A DNA stretch of 39,744 nt from contig CAKUUY010000015.1 of the NCBI GenBank assembly GCA_934693235.1, forward strand, positions 1 through 39,744. Direction: 5' to 3'. Shown here in pieces: positions 1-8,995 of this stretch (its first letter is position 1; every line of letters starts with the position of its first letter). The notes beneath the pieces are model-generated. The model made no database searches. It was not told the origin of the DNA and was given only the letters and a program-made list of their open reading frames with translations. This DNA comes from an uncultured Candidatus Melainabacteria bacterium. GTDB lineage: Bacteria > Cyanobacteriota > Vampirovibrionia > Gastranaerophilales > Gastranaerophilaceae. The translations under genes and the position numbers were made by a program.

Positions 1-3000
1 GGCTTATTTGTTGCTCTGCTTGTCTTGGTGGAGAGGTTTTACAGCATCTTATAAAAGGAGATTATGACGGTGCAAAGGCTGTTGCGAAAAAATACAAAGA
101 TTTGTTTGGCGAAGATTATTATATTGAGCTTCAAGATCATGGTTTGGAAGAGCAAAAACGTACAAACCCTGATTTAATCAGACTTGCTAAAGAGCTCAAT
201 ATTAAAATGGTCATTACAAATGACTCTCACTACTTGAAGAAAGAAGATGCAGATTGGCATGATACATTGCTTTGTATGCAGACTCAGTCAATGAAAGATG
301 AAGAAAATCGTTTTCATTTTCCAAATAATGAGTTTTATGTAAAAACAGTTTCAGAGATGCGTGATGCGTTTAAGTGGATGGATTCTGAAACTTTTGATCA
401 ATGTGTGAAAAATACTGTCGATATAGCAGAACAATGTCACGTGACAATTAAATGGGAAGCTCCATTACCAGATTTTAAAGTGCCTCCGAATCATACAACA
501 GATTCTTATCTTGAAGAACTTGTTATGCAAGGATTGAAAAGAAAGTATGGCGAAGAAAATATTAATGATGAGCTCAAAGAACGTGTAAAATATGAACTTG
601 GAATTATTGAAAAGATGGGCTTTTCAGCATATTTCTTGATTACTTGGGATTTTATTCATTATGCCAAAACTCATGATATTCCGGTAGGCCCAGGTAGAGG
701 TTCAGCGGCAGGTTCTGTTGTCGCTTATGCTCTTGATATTACAGATCTTGACCCTATTCGTCATCATCTCTTGTTTGAAAGATTTTTGAATCCTGAACGT
801 TTCAGTATGCCCGATATTGATACTGACTTTTGTATTGAAAAACGTGGAGAGGTAATCGACTACGTAGTAGACAAGTACGGTGCTGACAAGGTTTGTCAGA
901 TTATTACCTTCAGTACACTTGCGGCACGTAATGCTTTCAAAAGTGTCGCTCGAGTTTTTGGTATGGAGTATGCAAAAAGCAACAAGACAGCTTCATTAAT
1001 TGAAGATACAATTTCCGGGTCAATGATTGAAGGGTCTGAACTAAAAAAACTTTACGATGAGGACCCCGAAATTAAACGAGTAATTGATACCGCAAAATGT
1101 GTTGAGGGTATTAAATGCGGTATTGGTATGCACGCTGCAGGTGTTATCATCTCATATAAACCTTTAGACCAAATCGTTCCGGTTCAGCCGTCAAAAGATG
1201 GAATTATTATTACGCAATACCACAGAGAAATCTTGGAAAAAATGAAACTTTTGAAGATGGACTTTTTGGGCTTGCGTAACTTGACGATGATTCACAAAAC
1301 AGTCAAACTTATACAAAAATGCCAAGGTATAGATGTTGATATCAATCACATTCCACTAGATGACAAACCTACTTATGACATGCTTGTTCGAGGCGAAACA
1401 GTTGGAGTTTTTCAGCTTGAATCTTCAGGTATGACAAGTTTAGTAAAAAAGCTTAAACCCGATGTTTTTGAAGATTTGGGGGCTTTGGTAGCCTTATTCC
1501 GTCCGGGGCCGTTAGGTTCTGGCATGGTTGATGACTTTGTGGAAAGAAAACATGGCCGTCAAGCAATTACGTATGCACACCCCAGACTTGAACCTATCTT
1601 GAAAGATACTTATGGTACCATGGTTTACCAAGAGCAAATCATGCAAATCTTCCAAGTCATGGCGGACTATTCACTTGGTCAAGCCGATCAGGTTCGTCGT
1701 ATGATGGGGCACAAAGATCCGGAAGCCATGGCAGCCCAAGAGGGAAAACTTATTGAGGGGTCTGCTAAATATGGTATGAAAGCTGAAGATGCGAAAAAAT
1801 TGTTTAATCAAATTCAAAACTTTGCCGCATACTGTTTTAACCGAGCTCACTCATCTGCTTATGCTTTCGTATCTTATCAAACAGCTTATTTGAAATGTCA
1901 TTATCCTGTAGAGTATTTGTCAGCATTGCTTTCTAGTGTTGCTGGAGATCAAGATAAGACTCAGGCGTATATTGAAGAAGCTTTAAAATACGGAATTAAG
2001 GTTCTTCCTCCTGATATTAATAAGTCGTTTTTAGAATATGCTCCAGATGGGAAAAACATTCGTTTTGGTTTAGCGTCTATCAAACAGGTAGGGGAAGCGA
2101 TTATTGAAGAAATTATCAAAGAACGTGAAGAAAACGGTGATTATAAATCAATTTACGATTATATAAAACGACTTGATACAAAGTGTTCTAATAAAAAAAC
2201 TCTAGAGGGCTTGATTAAAGCCGGTGCATTTGCTTCTATTGAGAAAAGCCGTAAGCAGCTTTGGGATAATATTGAATATATTACTTCAACTGCGGCAAAA
2301 GAATCTAAAGCGAAAGAATCTGGTCAAGGTAGTTTGTTTGATATGTTGGGCGATACTTCTGCTATAGAAGAAGCCAAATTCCAATTGTCCGGTTCTGATG
2401 AAGAATATGATGCGAGGACATTGCAGAATTTTGAAAAAGAGTTTCTTGGTTTTTATGTAACAAGTCACCCGTTATCTACAATTAGAAGTAAATTGCCATT
2501 TTTAATGACACATAAGATTACAGAAATTGCAGAACTTCCGAATGATAAAATAGTTACTATTTGTGGGCTAATTACGGCAGTCAAACAAATACCTACAAAA
2601 AAAGACCCAACAAAATTTATCAGGTTTGTTACGGTAGAAGACTTGTCGGGAAAAATTGAGGTTATTGCATTTAATAGGACAATTCAAGAATACGGTGACT
2701 TCTTGCAAAACGAGCAAAGAGTAATTATTTCAGGAAAAGTTAGCCGAAGAAGTGATGACGAACCACCGACTCTTTTGGTTGAAAGTGTAAAAACAGTGGA
2801 TAATTCAAATATATTCACAATCACATTGAATGACGATTTTAAGTTTGAAGAAGTTGTGTATTTGAAAAATATTCTATGCCAGCATGCCGGTTCAGATCCT
2901 GTAACATTTAAACTAAAAGACTTGGAGGATGATGTAAAGGTACTTGCGGCTTCAATGTTTTGGGTTGCAAGTTCAAATGAACTTGTAAATATATTGAAAA

Positions 3001-3074
3001 AACAATTTGGCGACAGATTGGATATAAATATTCGTTCTTTGGATAGTAACGAGAAAGAAGAACAAGTGGCATAG
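1..3074 (+). CDS. dnaE: DNA polymerase III subunit alpha, 5'-truncated by window
   Basis: Catalytic subunit of the chromosomal replicase. The frame is open from base 3, so the gene begins upstream of the window; the TTG at 102 is internal. The first visible residues belong to the PHP domain (SACLGGEVLQHLIKGDY, LQDHGLEEQ, TNDSHYL). The polymerase core follows: GPGRGSAAGS near 687-716, the acidic PDIDTDF at 810-830 and KMDFLGLRNLT near 1255, which carry the three metal-binding aspartates of C-family polymerases; then FRPGPLGSGM and NRAHSSAYAFVSYQTAYLK. A C-terminal OB fold lies near 2540-2800 (VTICGLITAVKQ, IEVIAFNRTI). About 1024 residues are present against roughly 1150 in the family, so only the first part of the PHP domain is missing. 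A perfect palindrome follows the stop. No disruption is seen. Confidence 0.97.
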   Translation, partial: LICCSACLGGEVLQHLIKGDYDGAKAVAKKYKDLFGEDYYIELQDHGLEEQKRTNPDLIRLAKELNIKMVITNDSHYLKKEDADWHDTLLCMQTQSMKDEENRFHFPNNEFYVKTVSEMRDAFKWMDSETFDQCVKNTVDIAEQCHVTIKWEAPLPDFKVPPNHTTDSYLEELVMQGLKRKYGEENINDELKERVKYELGIIEKMGFSAYFLITWDFIHYAKTHDIPVGPGRGSAAGSVVAYALDITDLDPIRHHLLFERFLNPERFSMPDIDTDFCIEKRGEVIDYVVDKYGADKVCQIITFSTLAARNAFKSVARVFGMEYAKSNKTASLIEDTISGSMIEGSELKKLYDEDPEIKRVIDTAKCVEGIKCGIGMHAAGVIISYKPLDQIVPVQPSKDGIIITQYHREILEKMKLLKMDFLGLRNLTMIHKTVKLIQKCQGIDVDINHIPLDDKPTYDMLVRGETVGVFQLESSGMTSLVKKLKPDVFEDLGALVALFRPGPLGSGMVDDFVERKHGRQAITYAHPRLEPILKDTYGTMVYQEQIMQIFQVMADYSLGQADQVRRMMGHKDPEAMAAQEGKLIEGSAKYGMKAEDAKKLFNQIQNFAAYCFNRAHSSAYAFVSYQTAYLKCHYPVEYLSALLSSVAGDQDKTQAYIEEALKYGIKVLPPDINKSFLEYAPDGKNIRFGLASIKQVGEAIIEEIIKEREENGDYKSIYDYIKRLDTKCSNKKTLEGLIKAGAFASIEKSRKQLWDNIEYITSTAAKESKAKESGQGSLFDMLGDTSAIEEAKFQLSGSDEEYDARTLQNFEKEFLGFYVTSHPLSTIRSKLPFLMTHKITEIAELPNDKIVTICGLITAVKQIPTKKDPTKFIRFVTVEDLSGKIEVIAFNRTIQEYGDFLQNEQRVIISGKVSRRSDDEPPTLLVESVKTVDNSNIFTITLNDDFKFEEVVYLKNILCQHAGSDPVTFKLKDLEDDVKVLAASMFWVASSNELVNILKKQFGDRLDINIRSLDSNEKEEQVA

Positions 3075-3080
3075 GTTTAA

Positions 3081-3108
3081 AAGTCGGAATGATTAATCAT
3101 TCCGACTT
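3081..3108. terminator. Perfect palindrome between converging genes
   Basis: A 28-base perfect palindrome (arm AAGTCGGAATGATT) starts 7 bases after the dnaE stop and ends 10 bases before the stop of the converging hypothetical gene. The flanking T-runs are weak (GGTTTATT on one side, TTAAACC on the other), so it is probably a bidirectional terminator but not a textbook one. Confidence 0.6.
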
Positions 3109-3118
3109 GGTTTATTAC

Positions 3119-3796
3119 TTATTTCTTTTGTTTATCATGATATACTTGCGACCAATGATGTTGAAAATATCCACCTTTGCCAAGTGCATCTTTCAGTTGC
3201 GGTTCTTGAGAAATAGTGCCTTTCCCTTTTACATCAATATTACCTAAATCACTTTGAGCCTCTTCGCCGTTAATATACACTGCAGGTTGGTTGTAAAAAA
3301 TTCTAGTTTTATCTGTTTCATCCATCTGAACTTTATTGTTTTTTGTGTCAGGTCCAAGTTCAACGTAGTCTTTTCGTTGGGAGTTATCAATATACCAACT
3401 TTCCTTTTGATCAACAATTATTTTATTATTGCTGGATGTTCCATCCAAGTATATGGAATCTCTTTTATTCGGAATTCCATAAATAGTGGCATTATCCAAG
3501 TTATTTATATGAATATTTGAGCTATCAGGATTATACCATTTGGAACTAAGTCCGGTACTTTCAATTTCAGCATGTTTTTTTGTTTGATCTGGATAATCAA
3601 TTTGAATACCGGGTTTTACAAAAACAGTATTCATCTTTTTGCCGTTTAATGTGTATTTTTTAGTTTTGTCGGCTTCAATTTGGTCTTTGTTAAAAGTCAC
3701 GCCTCCAATTTTTACTTTACGACTATTAGTCTTAGTTTGCGCTCTTTTGGTACTTAGAGTTGAATTGTCACTAATCGGTTTAACTGGTTCTGTCAT
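3119..3796 (-). CDS. Hypothetical protein, 225 aa
   Basis: I do not recognise this protein. The start is well supported: AAAGGAGGA lies 6 bases upstream of the ATG. The product is hydrophilic, with no signal peptide or membrane segment, rich in Lys, Asn, Asp and Thr. The middle (residues ~60-170) is a run of short beta-like stretches separated by Asn/Asp turns (NIHINNLDNATIYGI, SIYLDGTSSNNKIIV, VELGPDTKNNKVQM), which suggests a repetitive beta-solenoid or beta-sandwich fold. The first 30 residues are Ser/Thr/Lys-rich and look disordered. It converges on dnaE and stands alone. The beta-rich fold is inference; no function is assigned. Confidence 0.8.
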   Translation of the reverse strand: MTEPVKPISDNSTLSTKRAQTKTNSRKVKIGGVTFNKDQIEADKTKKYTLNGKKMNTVFVKPGIQIDYPDQTKKHAEIESTGLSSKWYNPDSSNIHINNLDNATIYGIPNKRDSIYLDGTSSNNKIIVDQKESWYIDNSQRKDYVELGPDTKNNKVQMDETDKTRIFYNQPAVYINGEEAQSDLGNIDVKGKGTISQEPQLKDALGKGGYFQHHWSQVYHDKQKK

Positions 3797-4003
3797 AAAT
3801 CCTCCTTTAAATTATACTCATCTCTGTATTACTTCTATATAAAAACTTTTTGTTTTTCTAAATTGCCTAAAAATACAATGTAAAACATAGAATTTTGATA
3901 AAATGTAGAAATACAGCGACATTCAGGCTTTACAAAAATTAATATATTATGAATTTGTAGGTTGTATTTTTATAAAAATTAGATGTTTGCTGGAGAATTT
4001 GCA

Positions 4004-4333
4004 ATGAACGTAAAAAAAGAATTAGGCGAAAAAATAAAAAGAATACGTAAAAAGCGAGGGCTTACTCAAGAGCAACTTGCAGAAATGATAGATATATCAT
4101 CAAGAAATCTAAGCAATATAGAAATTGGAGCAAGTTTTTTGAAAGCCGAAACGCTAGAAAAACTTCTAATTGCACTAAATATAACAACAGAAGAGCTTTT
4201 TGCAAATAATCATATAAAAGATGATAAAGAACTCCTAGCAGATATTTATACGTATATTGACAGTATAAGAAATAATACTCCAAAGCTAGAAAAAGCATAT
4301 AAATTGCTTCGCTTTTTAACTGAAGATGATTAA
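4004..4333 (+). CDS. XRE-family helix-turn-helix regulator, 109 aa
   Basis: A DNA-binding regulator of the Cro/C1 type. The N-terminal domain (residues ~5-60) carries the XRE pattern IKRIRKKRGLTQEQLAEMI with recognition helix SSRNLSNIEIG and the closing LEKLLIALNITTEELF. The C-terminal ~45 residues form a charged helical tail (DDKELLADIYTYID, KLEKAYKLLRFL) that may mediate dimerisation. An in-frame ATG exists at 3983, but GGAG at 3992-3995 sits 8 bases before the ATG at 4004, so the later start is preferred. The gene lies alone between an AT-rich 180-base upstream region and tRNA-Gly. Its target is not evident; autoregulation would be usual for the family. Confidence 0.88.
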   Translation: MNVKKELGEKIKRIRKKRGLTQEQLAEMIDISSRNLSNIEIGASFLKAETLEKLLIALNITTEELFANNHIKDDKELLADIYTYIDSIRNNTPKLEKAYKLLRFLTEDD

Positions 4334-4359
4334 ATCAAAAAACTTTTTCAAAAAAATGC

Positions 4360-4388
4360 TTGCAATTTATTTTTGTTTATGTAATACT
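4360..4388 (+). promoter_or_regulatory. Probable promoter of tRNA-Gly(GCC)
   Basis: TTGCAA (4360-4365) and TAATAC/AATACT (4382-4388) are 16-17 bases apart and end 16 bases before the tRNA. This is a moderate match to the housekeeping sigma consensus. Confidence 0.5.
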
Positions 4389-4403
4389 AAGAAAGTACCC
4401 AAT

Positions 4404-4478
4404 GCGGGGGTAATTCAGTGGTAGAATGCTTCCTTGCCAAGGAAGATGTCGCGAGTTCGAGCCTCGTCTCCCGCTCCA
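4404..4478 (+). tRNA. tRNA-Gly (anticodon GCC)
   Basis: A 75-base cloverleaf. The acceptor stem GCGGGGG pairs with CTCCCGC (one G-T pair). The anticodon stem CTTCC/GGAAG encloses the loop TTGCCAA, giving anticodon GCC. The T-arm has GTTCGAG. CCA is encoded at 4476-4478. A strong terminator follows 2 bases later, so this is a single-gene transcript. Confidence 0.97.
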
Positions 4479-4480
4479 TA

Positions 4481-4516
4481 AAAGACCGATGAACTAAAGT
4501 TCAGCGGTCTTTTATT
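4481..4516 (+). terminator. Rho-independent terminator after tRNA-Gly
   Basis: AAAGACCG pairs with CGGTCTTT, with an inner TGAAC/GTTCA helix around TAAA, followed by TTTTATTTTAT. Confidence 0.88.
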
Positions 4517-4588
4517 TTATGTATGATAAAAGCATTATTTTGTTTCGTTGCAATTTCTTAAAATTTAGTTCGGTATAAGATTATACAT

Positions 4589-4596
4589 GCTATAAT
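4589..4596 (+). promoter_or_regulatory. Extended -10 promoter of the efflux operon
   Basis: TGCTATAAT (TGnTATAAT) lies 22 bases upstream of the first gene; no convincing -35 is present, as is common with extended -10 promoters. An AGGG ribosome site lies between it and the ATG at 4618. Confidence 0.55.
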
Positions 4597-4617
4597 ATCA
4601 TAAGAAGATTAGGGCGT

Positions 4618-5919
4618 ATGAAGAAAATTTTAGCAATAGTTTTAATATTACTTATTGGACAAACGTGTTTTGCGGACAACCCCGTTGAAAAGCTTAATTT
4701 GAGCGAAGCTATAGAACTTGCTGTGAAAAATAATATTGATTTTCAAGCAAATAAACTTGTTACCGAAATTGCTAAAAATAATATTAAAATTGCAAATAAA
4801 CTCCAAAACCCTGATTTTGATGTCTTTTATAATTTTGGTAACGCAGGAAAAGGTAATCCTCAACTTTTAGGTCTAACCGAAACTATTGAAATCGCAAAAC
4901 GAGGTGCTAGGAAAAAGCTTGCTAAAGCAAATTATGAACTAGCAAAAGAAAATTTGAAATTTTATGAGTTTGATCTGAAAATGGATGTTCGAGAGTCTTA
5001 CATAAATCTTGTTGCCGCAAAATCTATATTAAAAAGTTTGCAAGAACAACAAAAACTTCTTCAAGATCTTTTGTCGATTGCAAAAAGACGATATGAAGCC
5101 GGAGCAACTCCGGAAATTGATGTAATTCAAGCAGAAATTGCTCTTAATCAAATGATAACACAAGTCAATACAGCCAAGGTAAATGTAAAAAGTGCGACAT
5201 TTGATTTTAATAAAACGATTAATCCTAAAGATAAGATATATCTCAAGTTTGATACTGCAGATGATTTGTTTAAAGACAATTTTATTGACCTCGCAACTCC
5301 TAGCCCTAAAATTAAAATGCCAGAATTTGACTCAATTGCAGAAGATAGTTTGAAAAACAGGTTTGATATAAAAATTGCAAAACAACAAATAGATGTTGCT
5401 GAAAAGAATTTAACGGTAGTTGCAAGACAAAGAATCCCTGATATAGAAATTCAAGGTGGTTATGGCTATCAATCAAAAAGAATTAGTGATGATGGACGGT
5501 TTAAATCTGGAGCTTATGCCAGTGCCAGTCTTGTAAATATTCCGCTTTTATACGCTTATAGACCTGAAATAAAAAATGCAAAGTTAGAAGTTGAAAAAGC
5601 TGAATTAAATTATATTTCAACTCAAAACAAAGCTCTGAAAGATTTGAATAATGCGTATGAAAAGTTTGTTACCGCGCAAATGAATTTAAATTTTTACAAC
5701 GATAAATTACTAAGGAACTCTGATGAAATGATAAGAGTTTCTAAGAGAAGTTATGAGGTTGGAAAATCAAATCTTACTTCGTTAATTGTTATGGAGCAGT
5801 CTTATAAATCTATTATTGTAGGTTATACTTATGCTATGGCAGATTATTACAACAGTTGGATTGATTTTTTGAGAGAAGTTAATCAAGAGGAGTTGGAGAC
5901 TGATAATGAAGCTATTTGA
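4618..5919 (+). CDS. TolC/CzcC-family outer-membrane efflux protein
   Basis: Outer-membrane channel of a tripartite RND efflux system. The N-terminus is a signal peptide (MKKILAIVLILLIGQTCFA, probable cleavage before DNP). Two OEP-type halves follow, each opening with a recognisable helix: LSEAIELAVKNNIDFQANKL near residue 29 and a second near residue 240 (NRFDIKIAKQQIDVAEKNL), with long heptad-rich helices (KSLQEQQKLLQDLLSIAKRR, ALKDLNNAYEKFVTAQMNL). Length (433 aa) fits CzcC/CusC proteins. It is first in an operon; the downstream pump gene starts inside its last 14 bases, so translation is coupled. Family assignment is confident; the specific substrate comes from the pump. Confidence 0.9.
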   Translation: MKKILAIVLILLIGQTCFADNPVEKLNLSEAIELAVKNNIDFQANKLVTEIAKNNIKIANKLQNPDFDVFYNFGNAGKGNPQLLGLTETIEIAKRGARKKLAKANYELAKENLKFYEFDLKMDVRESYINLVAAKSILKSLQEQQKLLQDLLSIAKRRYEAGATPEIDVIQAEIALNQMITQVNTAKVNVKSATFDFNKTINPKDKIYLKFDTADDLFKDNFIDLATPSPKIKMPEFDSIAEDSLKNRFDIKIAKQQIDVAEKNLTVVARQRIPDIEIQGGYGYQSKRISDDGRFKSGAYASASLVNIPLLYAYRPEIKNAKLEVEKAELNYISTQNKALKDLNNAYEKFVTAQMNLNFYNDKLLRNSDEMIRVSKRSYEVGKSNLTSLIVMEQSYKSIIVGYTYAMADYYNSWIDFLREVNQEELETDNEAI

Positions 5920-8900
5920 TAAACTGATTAAAATCTCTATAAAAAACAAATTTTTTTCTGCAACAATTGCGTTGTTATTAATGCTTATAGGATTATATAG
6001 TCTAAAAACTCTTGATATTGAAGCCTATCCTGATTTCACTAATCCGATTGTTCAAGTTATAACTCAAATGCCAGGTAAGTCCGCCGAAGAGGTTGAAAGG
6101 CTTGCAACTATTCCTCTGGAGAAAAATTTAAATGGAATTCCAAACGAACAAAAATTGTATTCAAGTTCCCTTTTTGGGTTGTCTGTTATAAAAGTTGTTT
6201 TTGCAGACGGTTTACCTTCATCACTTATCAGACAACAAGTTTTGGAAAGAGTTTATCAAACAGAATTGCCGGATGGTGTGAAACCGGTATTAGGCCCAGA
6301 TGCGTCTGCCATCGGTGAAATTTATAGGTATACTTTAGAATCGGATTACTACAATCCGATGAGTTTAAAAGCAATTGAAGATTGGCAAATGGAAAAAGCT
6401 TTTAAGCAAGTTCCCGGAATTATTGAGGTTAACAGCTTTGGGGGGCCTGTAAAAACTTATAAAGTAATTTTAAACCATGAAAAAGTTCGATTTTATAACC
6501 TTGATGTAGGAGAGATTTTTGATGCAATAAAAGCATCAAATTCTACCGGTGGCGGTCATTATATTTCTAAAAATGACCAAGCATATATTGTAAGAGGTTT
6601 GGGGCTTTATTCTGATGTAAAAAGTATTGAAGATACTGTAATAACTTCTCGAAACGGGATTCCAATAAGAGTAAAAGATGTTGGAATTGTTGCAATTGAA
6701 CCCGCGGTCAGGCTTGGGCAAGTCGGGAAAAATCTTGATAATGATGTTGTCGAGGGAATTGTTTTAATGAGGAAAGGAGAAAATCCTACCAAAACAATTA
6801 AAAATCTTCAAAACAAATTACCTGACATTAAGGCTCAGCTTCCAAAAGGAGTTCATTTAAGACCGTTTTATGAAAGAAGTGAGTTAATTAATAATACAAT
6901 GCGCACAATTGGTCACAACGTTATTTGTGGAATTGTGTTCGTTATAATTGTTTTATTCGCGTTTATTTTAGATTTAAGGATTACATTGATTGCATCTCTG
7001 GTAATTCCTTTATCTTTGGGCTTCGCGTTTTCGTTGTTTAGAATATTTGATATTCCTGCAAACCTTTTAAGCATGGGGGCTGTTGATTTTGGTATTATTG
7101 TTGATGGGGCAGTTATTTTAATGGAAAATGTTTTTCGTTGCCTTGCCGAATATAAAGGACAATTAAATCAAAACAAAAAAGAAGCAATAATTTATAAGGC
7201 AGTAAAAGAAGTTGGGAGTGTAATTACTTTTTCTACAATAATTATTTTATGTTGTTTTTTACCAATATTGGCCTTTGACGGTGTTGCAGGAAAACTTTTC
7301 CATCCACTTGCATTTACAATGGGATTTTCCCTAATTGGTGCCGTAATTGCATCTTTGTTCTTTTTACCGGCAATTTCTGCAATTTATATGCCGGTTAAAA
7401 ATATTCAAGAAAAAGATAATAAAATCCTTGACAAAATTACAAATATCTACAAAAATTTACTAAACAAAATTTTGGCTCAACCTAGAAGACTTGTTTCAAT
7501 TGTTGTGGGAATGTTTATTACAGCTCTTTTGTTATTTGGTTTTATTGGGTCAGAATTTTTGCCAAATTTAGATGAAGGTAACATTTGGTTAAGAGTTACG
7601 GTTCTTCCAAGAAGTACAACAATTGAGCATTCTGTAGAAGTTGCAAGTGAGATTAGGAAAGTTTTACTTCAATATCCTGAGGTGAAAAATGTGATTTCTC
7701 ATATTGGCTCTGCGGATGATGGAACTGATCCAAATCTTTTAAGCAATATTGAAAATATGGTTGATTTGAAACTTGCTAAAGATTGGCGTTGGAAATGGCA
7801 TAAAAATAAGCAAAAATTAGTTCAGGATATGTCAGAAAAATTGTCTGATATTCCAGGGATTACAACATATTTTACTCAATATATACAGGATAATGTAGAA
7901 GAAGCGGTGTCTGGATCAAAAGGGCAAGTTGTTGTAAAAATTTATGGTTCGGATTTATATGAACTCCAAAGGCTACAAGATAAAATTATAGCGCTTCTTT
8001 CAAATGTTAGAGGTGTTGTGGATTTATCGTATGATCAAATCATTGGGCAACCTCAATATCAAATCAAAATTGATAGAGTGAAAGCATCTCGTTACGGGTT
8101 AAGAAGTGATGACATTCAAAAAGTTGTAGAAATTGCGATTGGTGGGAAAAATGCGACTCAAGTTTTAGAAAATGAAAAAAGGTTTGATGTCTTTTTGAGA
8201 CTTGAGGCAGAAGATAGAAATTCATATAGAAAAATTCAAAATATTATTGTAAAAACCCCTGAGGGAATATCGGTGCCGTTGAGTAATGTTGCAAATATAT
8301 CTACAGATAATGGTGCCATGATTATTACACGCAGTGAAAACTCTCGTGTTGCAATTGTTCGGTTTAATATTAGAGGGCGGGACTTAGGTTCAACTGTAAA
8401 AGAAGCACAAAAAGAGCTTGATAAAAAATTGCAACTTCCGGATGAATATAGTATAAAATGGGCAGGACAATCAGAAAGTCAAAAAAGTGCAAATACCAGA
8501 CTTGCAATAATTCTGCCAATTACATTGCTGCTAATTGGTATAATACTCCACTTTAATTATAAAAATAAAAGACTTGTTTTGATTGCAATGTCTCCGATTT
8601 TGGTAACTCTTTCAGGGTGCATATTTGCTTTATTTATAACAAGAACCTATTTTTCAATTTCTGCGGGAGTAGGAGTTATTGCTGCTATCGGTGTTTCAAT
8701 ACAAAATGGGGTAATTTTGCTATCATCGATTACAAGACAAAACAAATTATATAAAAATTTGACTTATGCAATAGAAAAAGGGGCAATACAAAAGTTAAGA
8801 CCTGTTTTAACAGCATCTTTGGTTGCTATTCTCGGACTATTGCCAGCAGCTTTATCAAATGGAATAGGAGCGCAAAGTCAAAAACCTTTTGCTATCTCAA

Positions 8901-8995
8901 TTATTGGAGGATTGTCTGTAGGAACGGTCTTTACAATCTTCCTTATTCCGCTATTATATAAAATTACAAAGGATAACAGGCATGAAATATCTTAA
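5906..8995 (+). CDS. RND efflux pump, heavy-metal (CzcA/CusA) type
   Basis: Inner-membrane proton-driven pump of the HME branch of the RND superfamily. The length (1029 aa) and layout are standard: one N-terminal membrane segment, a periplasmic porter half, six segments, a second periplasmic half and five or six segments. The helix-4 motif VDFGIIVDGAVILMEN carries D394, D400 and E407, with exactly the spacing of CzcA D402, D408 and E415, which are needed for proton and cation transport in that family. Typical openings are present (SAEEVERLATIPLEKNLNGI, GSEFLPNLDEGNIW). It overlaps the upstream outer-membrane gene by 14 bases and the downstream adaptor by 14 bases. Divalent (Czc-like) versus Cu/Ag (Cus-like) specificity cannot be settled by eye. 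Confidence 0.93.
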   Translation: MKLFDKLIKISIKNKFFSATIALLLMLIGLYSLKTLDIEAYPDFTNPIVQVITQMPGKSAEEVERLATIPLEKNLNGIPNEQKLYSSSLFGLSVIKVVFADGLPSSLIRQQVLERVYQTELPDGVKPVLGPDASAIGEIYRYTLESDYYNPMSLKAIEDWQMEKAFKQVPGIIEVNSFGGPVKTYKVILNHEKVRFYNLDVGEIFDAIKASNSTGGGHYISKNDQAYIVRGLGLYSDVKSIEDTVITSRNGIPIRVKDVGIVAIEPAVRLGQVGKNLDNDVVEGIVLMRKGENPTKTIKNLQNKLPDIKAQLPKGVHLRPFYERSELINNTMRTIGHNVICGIVFVIIVLFAFILDLRITLIASLVIPLSLGFAFSLFRIFDIPANLLSMGAVDFGIIVDGAVILMENVFRCLAEYKGQLNQNKKEAIIYKAVKEVGSVITFSTIIILCCFLPILAFDGVAGKLFHPLAFTMGFSLIGAVIASLFFLPAISAIYMPVKNIQEKDNKILDKITNIYKNLLNKILAQPRRLVSIVVGMFITALLLFGFIGSEFLPNLDEGNIWLRVTVLPRSTTIEHSVEVASEIRKVLLQYPEVKNVISHIGSADDGTDPNLLSNIENMVDLKLAKDWRWKWHKNKQKLVQDMSEKLSDIPGITTYFTQYIQDNVEEAVSGSKGQVVVKIYGSDLYELQRLQDKIIALLSNVRGVVDLSYDQIIGQPQYQIKIDRVKASRYGLRSDDIQKVVEIAIGGKNATQVLENEKRFDVFLRLEAEDRNSYRKIQNIIVKTPEGISVPLSNVANISTDNGAMIITRSENSRVAIVRFNIRGRDLGSTVKEAQKELDKKLQLPDEYSIKWAGQSESQKSANTRLAIILPITLLLIGIILHFNYKNKRLVLIAMSPILVTLSGCIFALFITRTYFSISAGVGVIAAIGVSIQNGVILLSSITRQNKLYKNLTYAIEKGAIQKLRPVLTASLVAILGLLPAALSNGIGAQSQKPFAISIIGGLSVGTVFTIFLIPLLYKITKDNRHEIS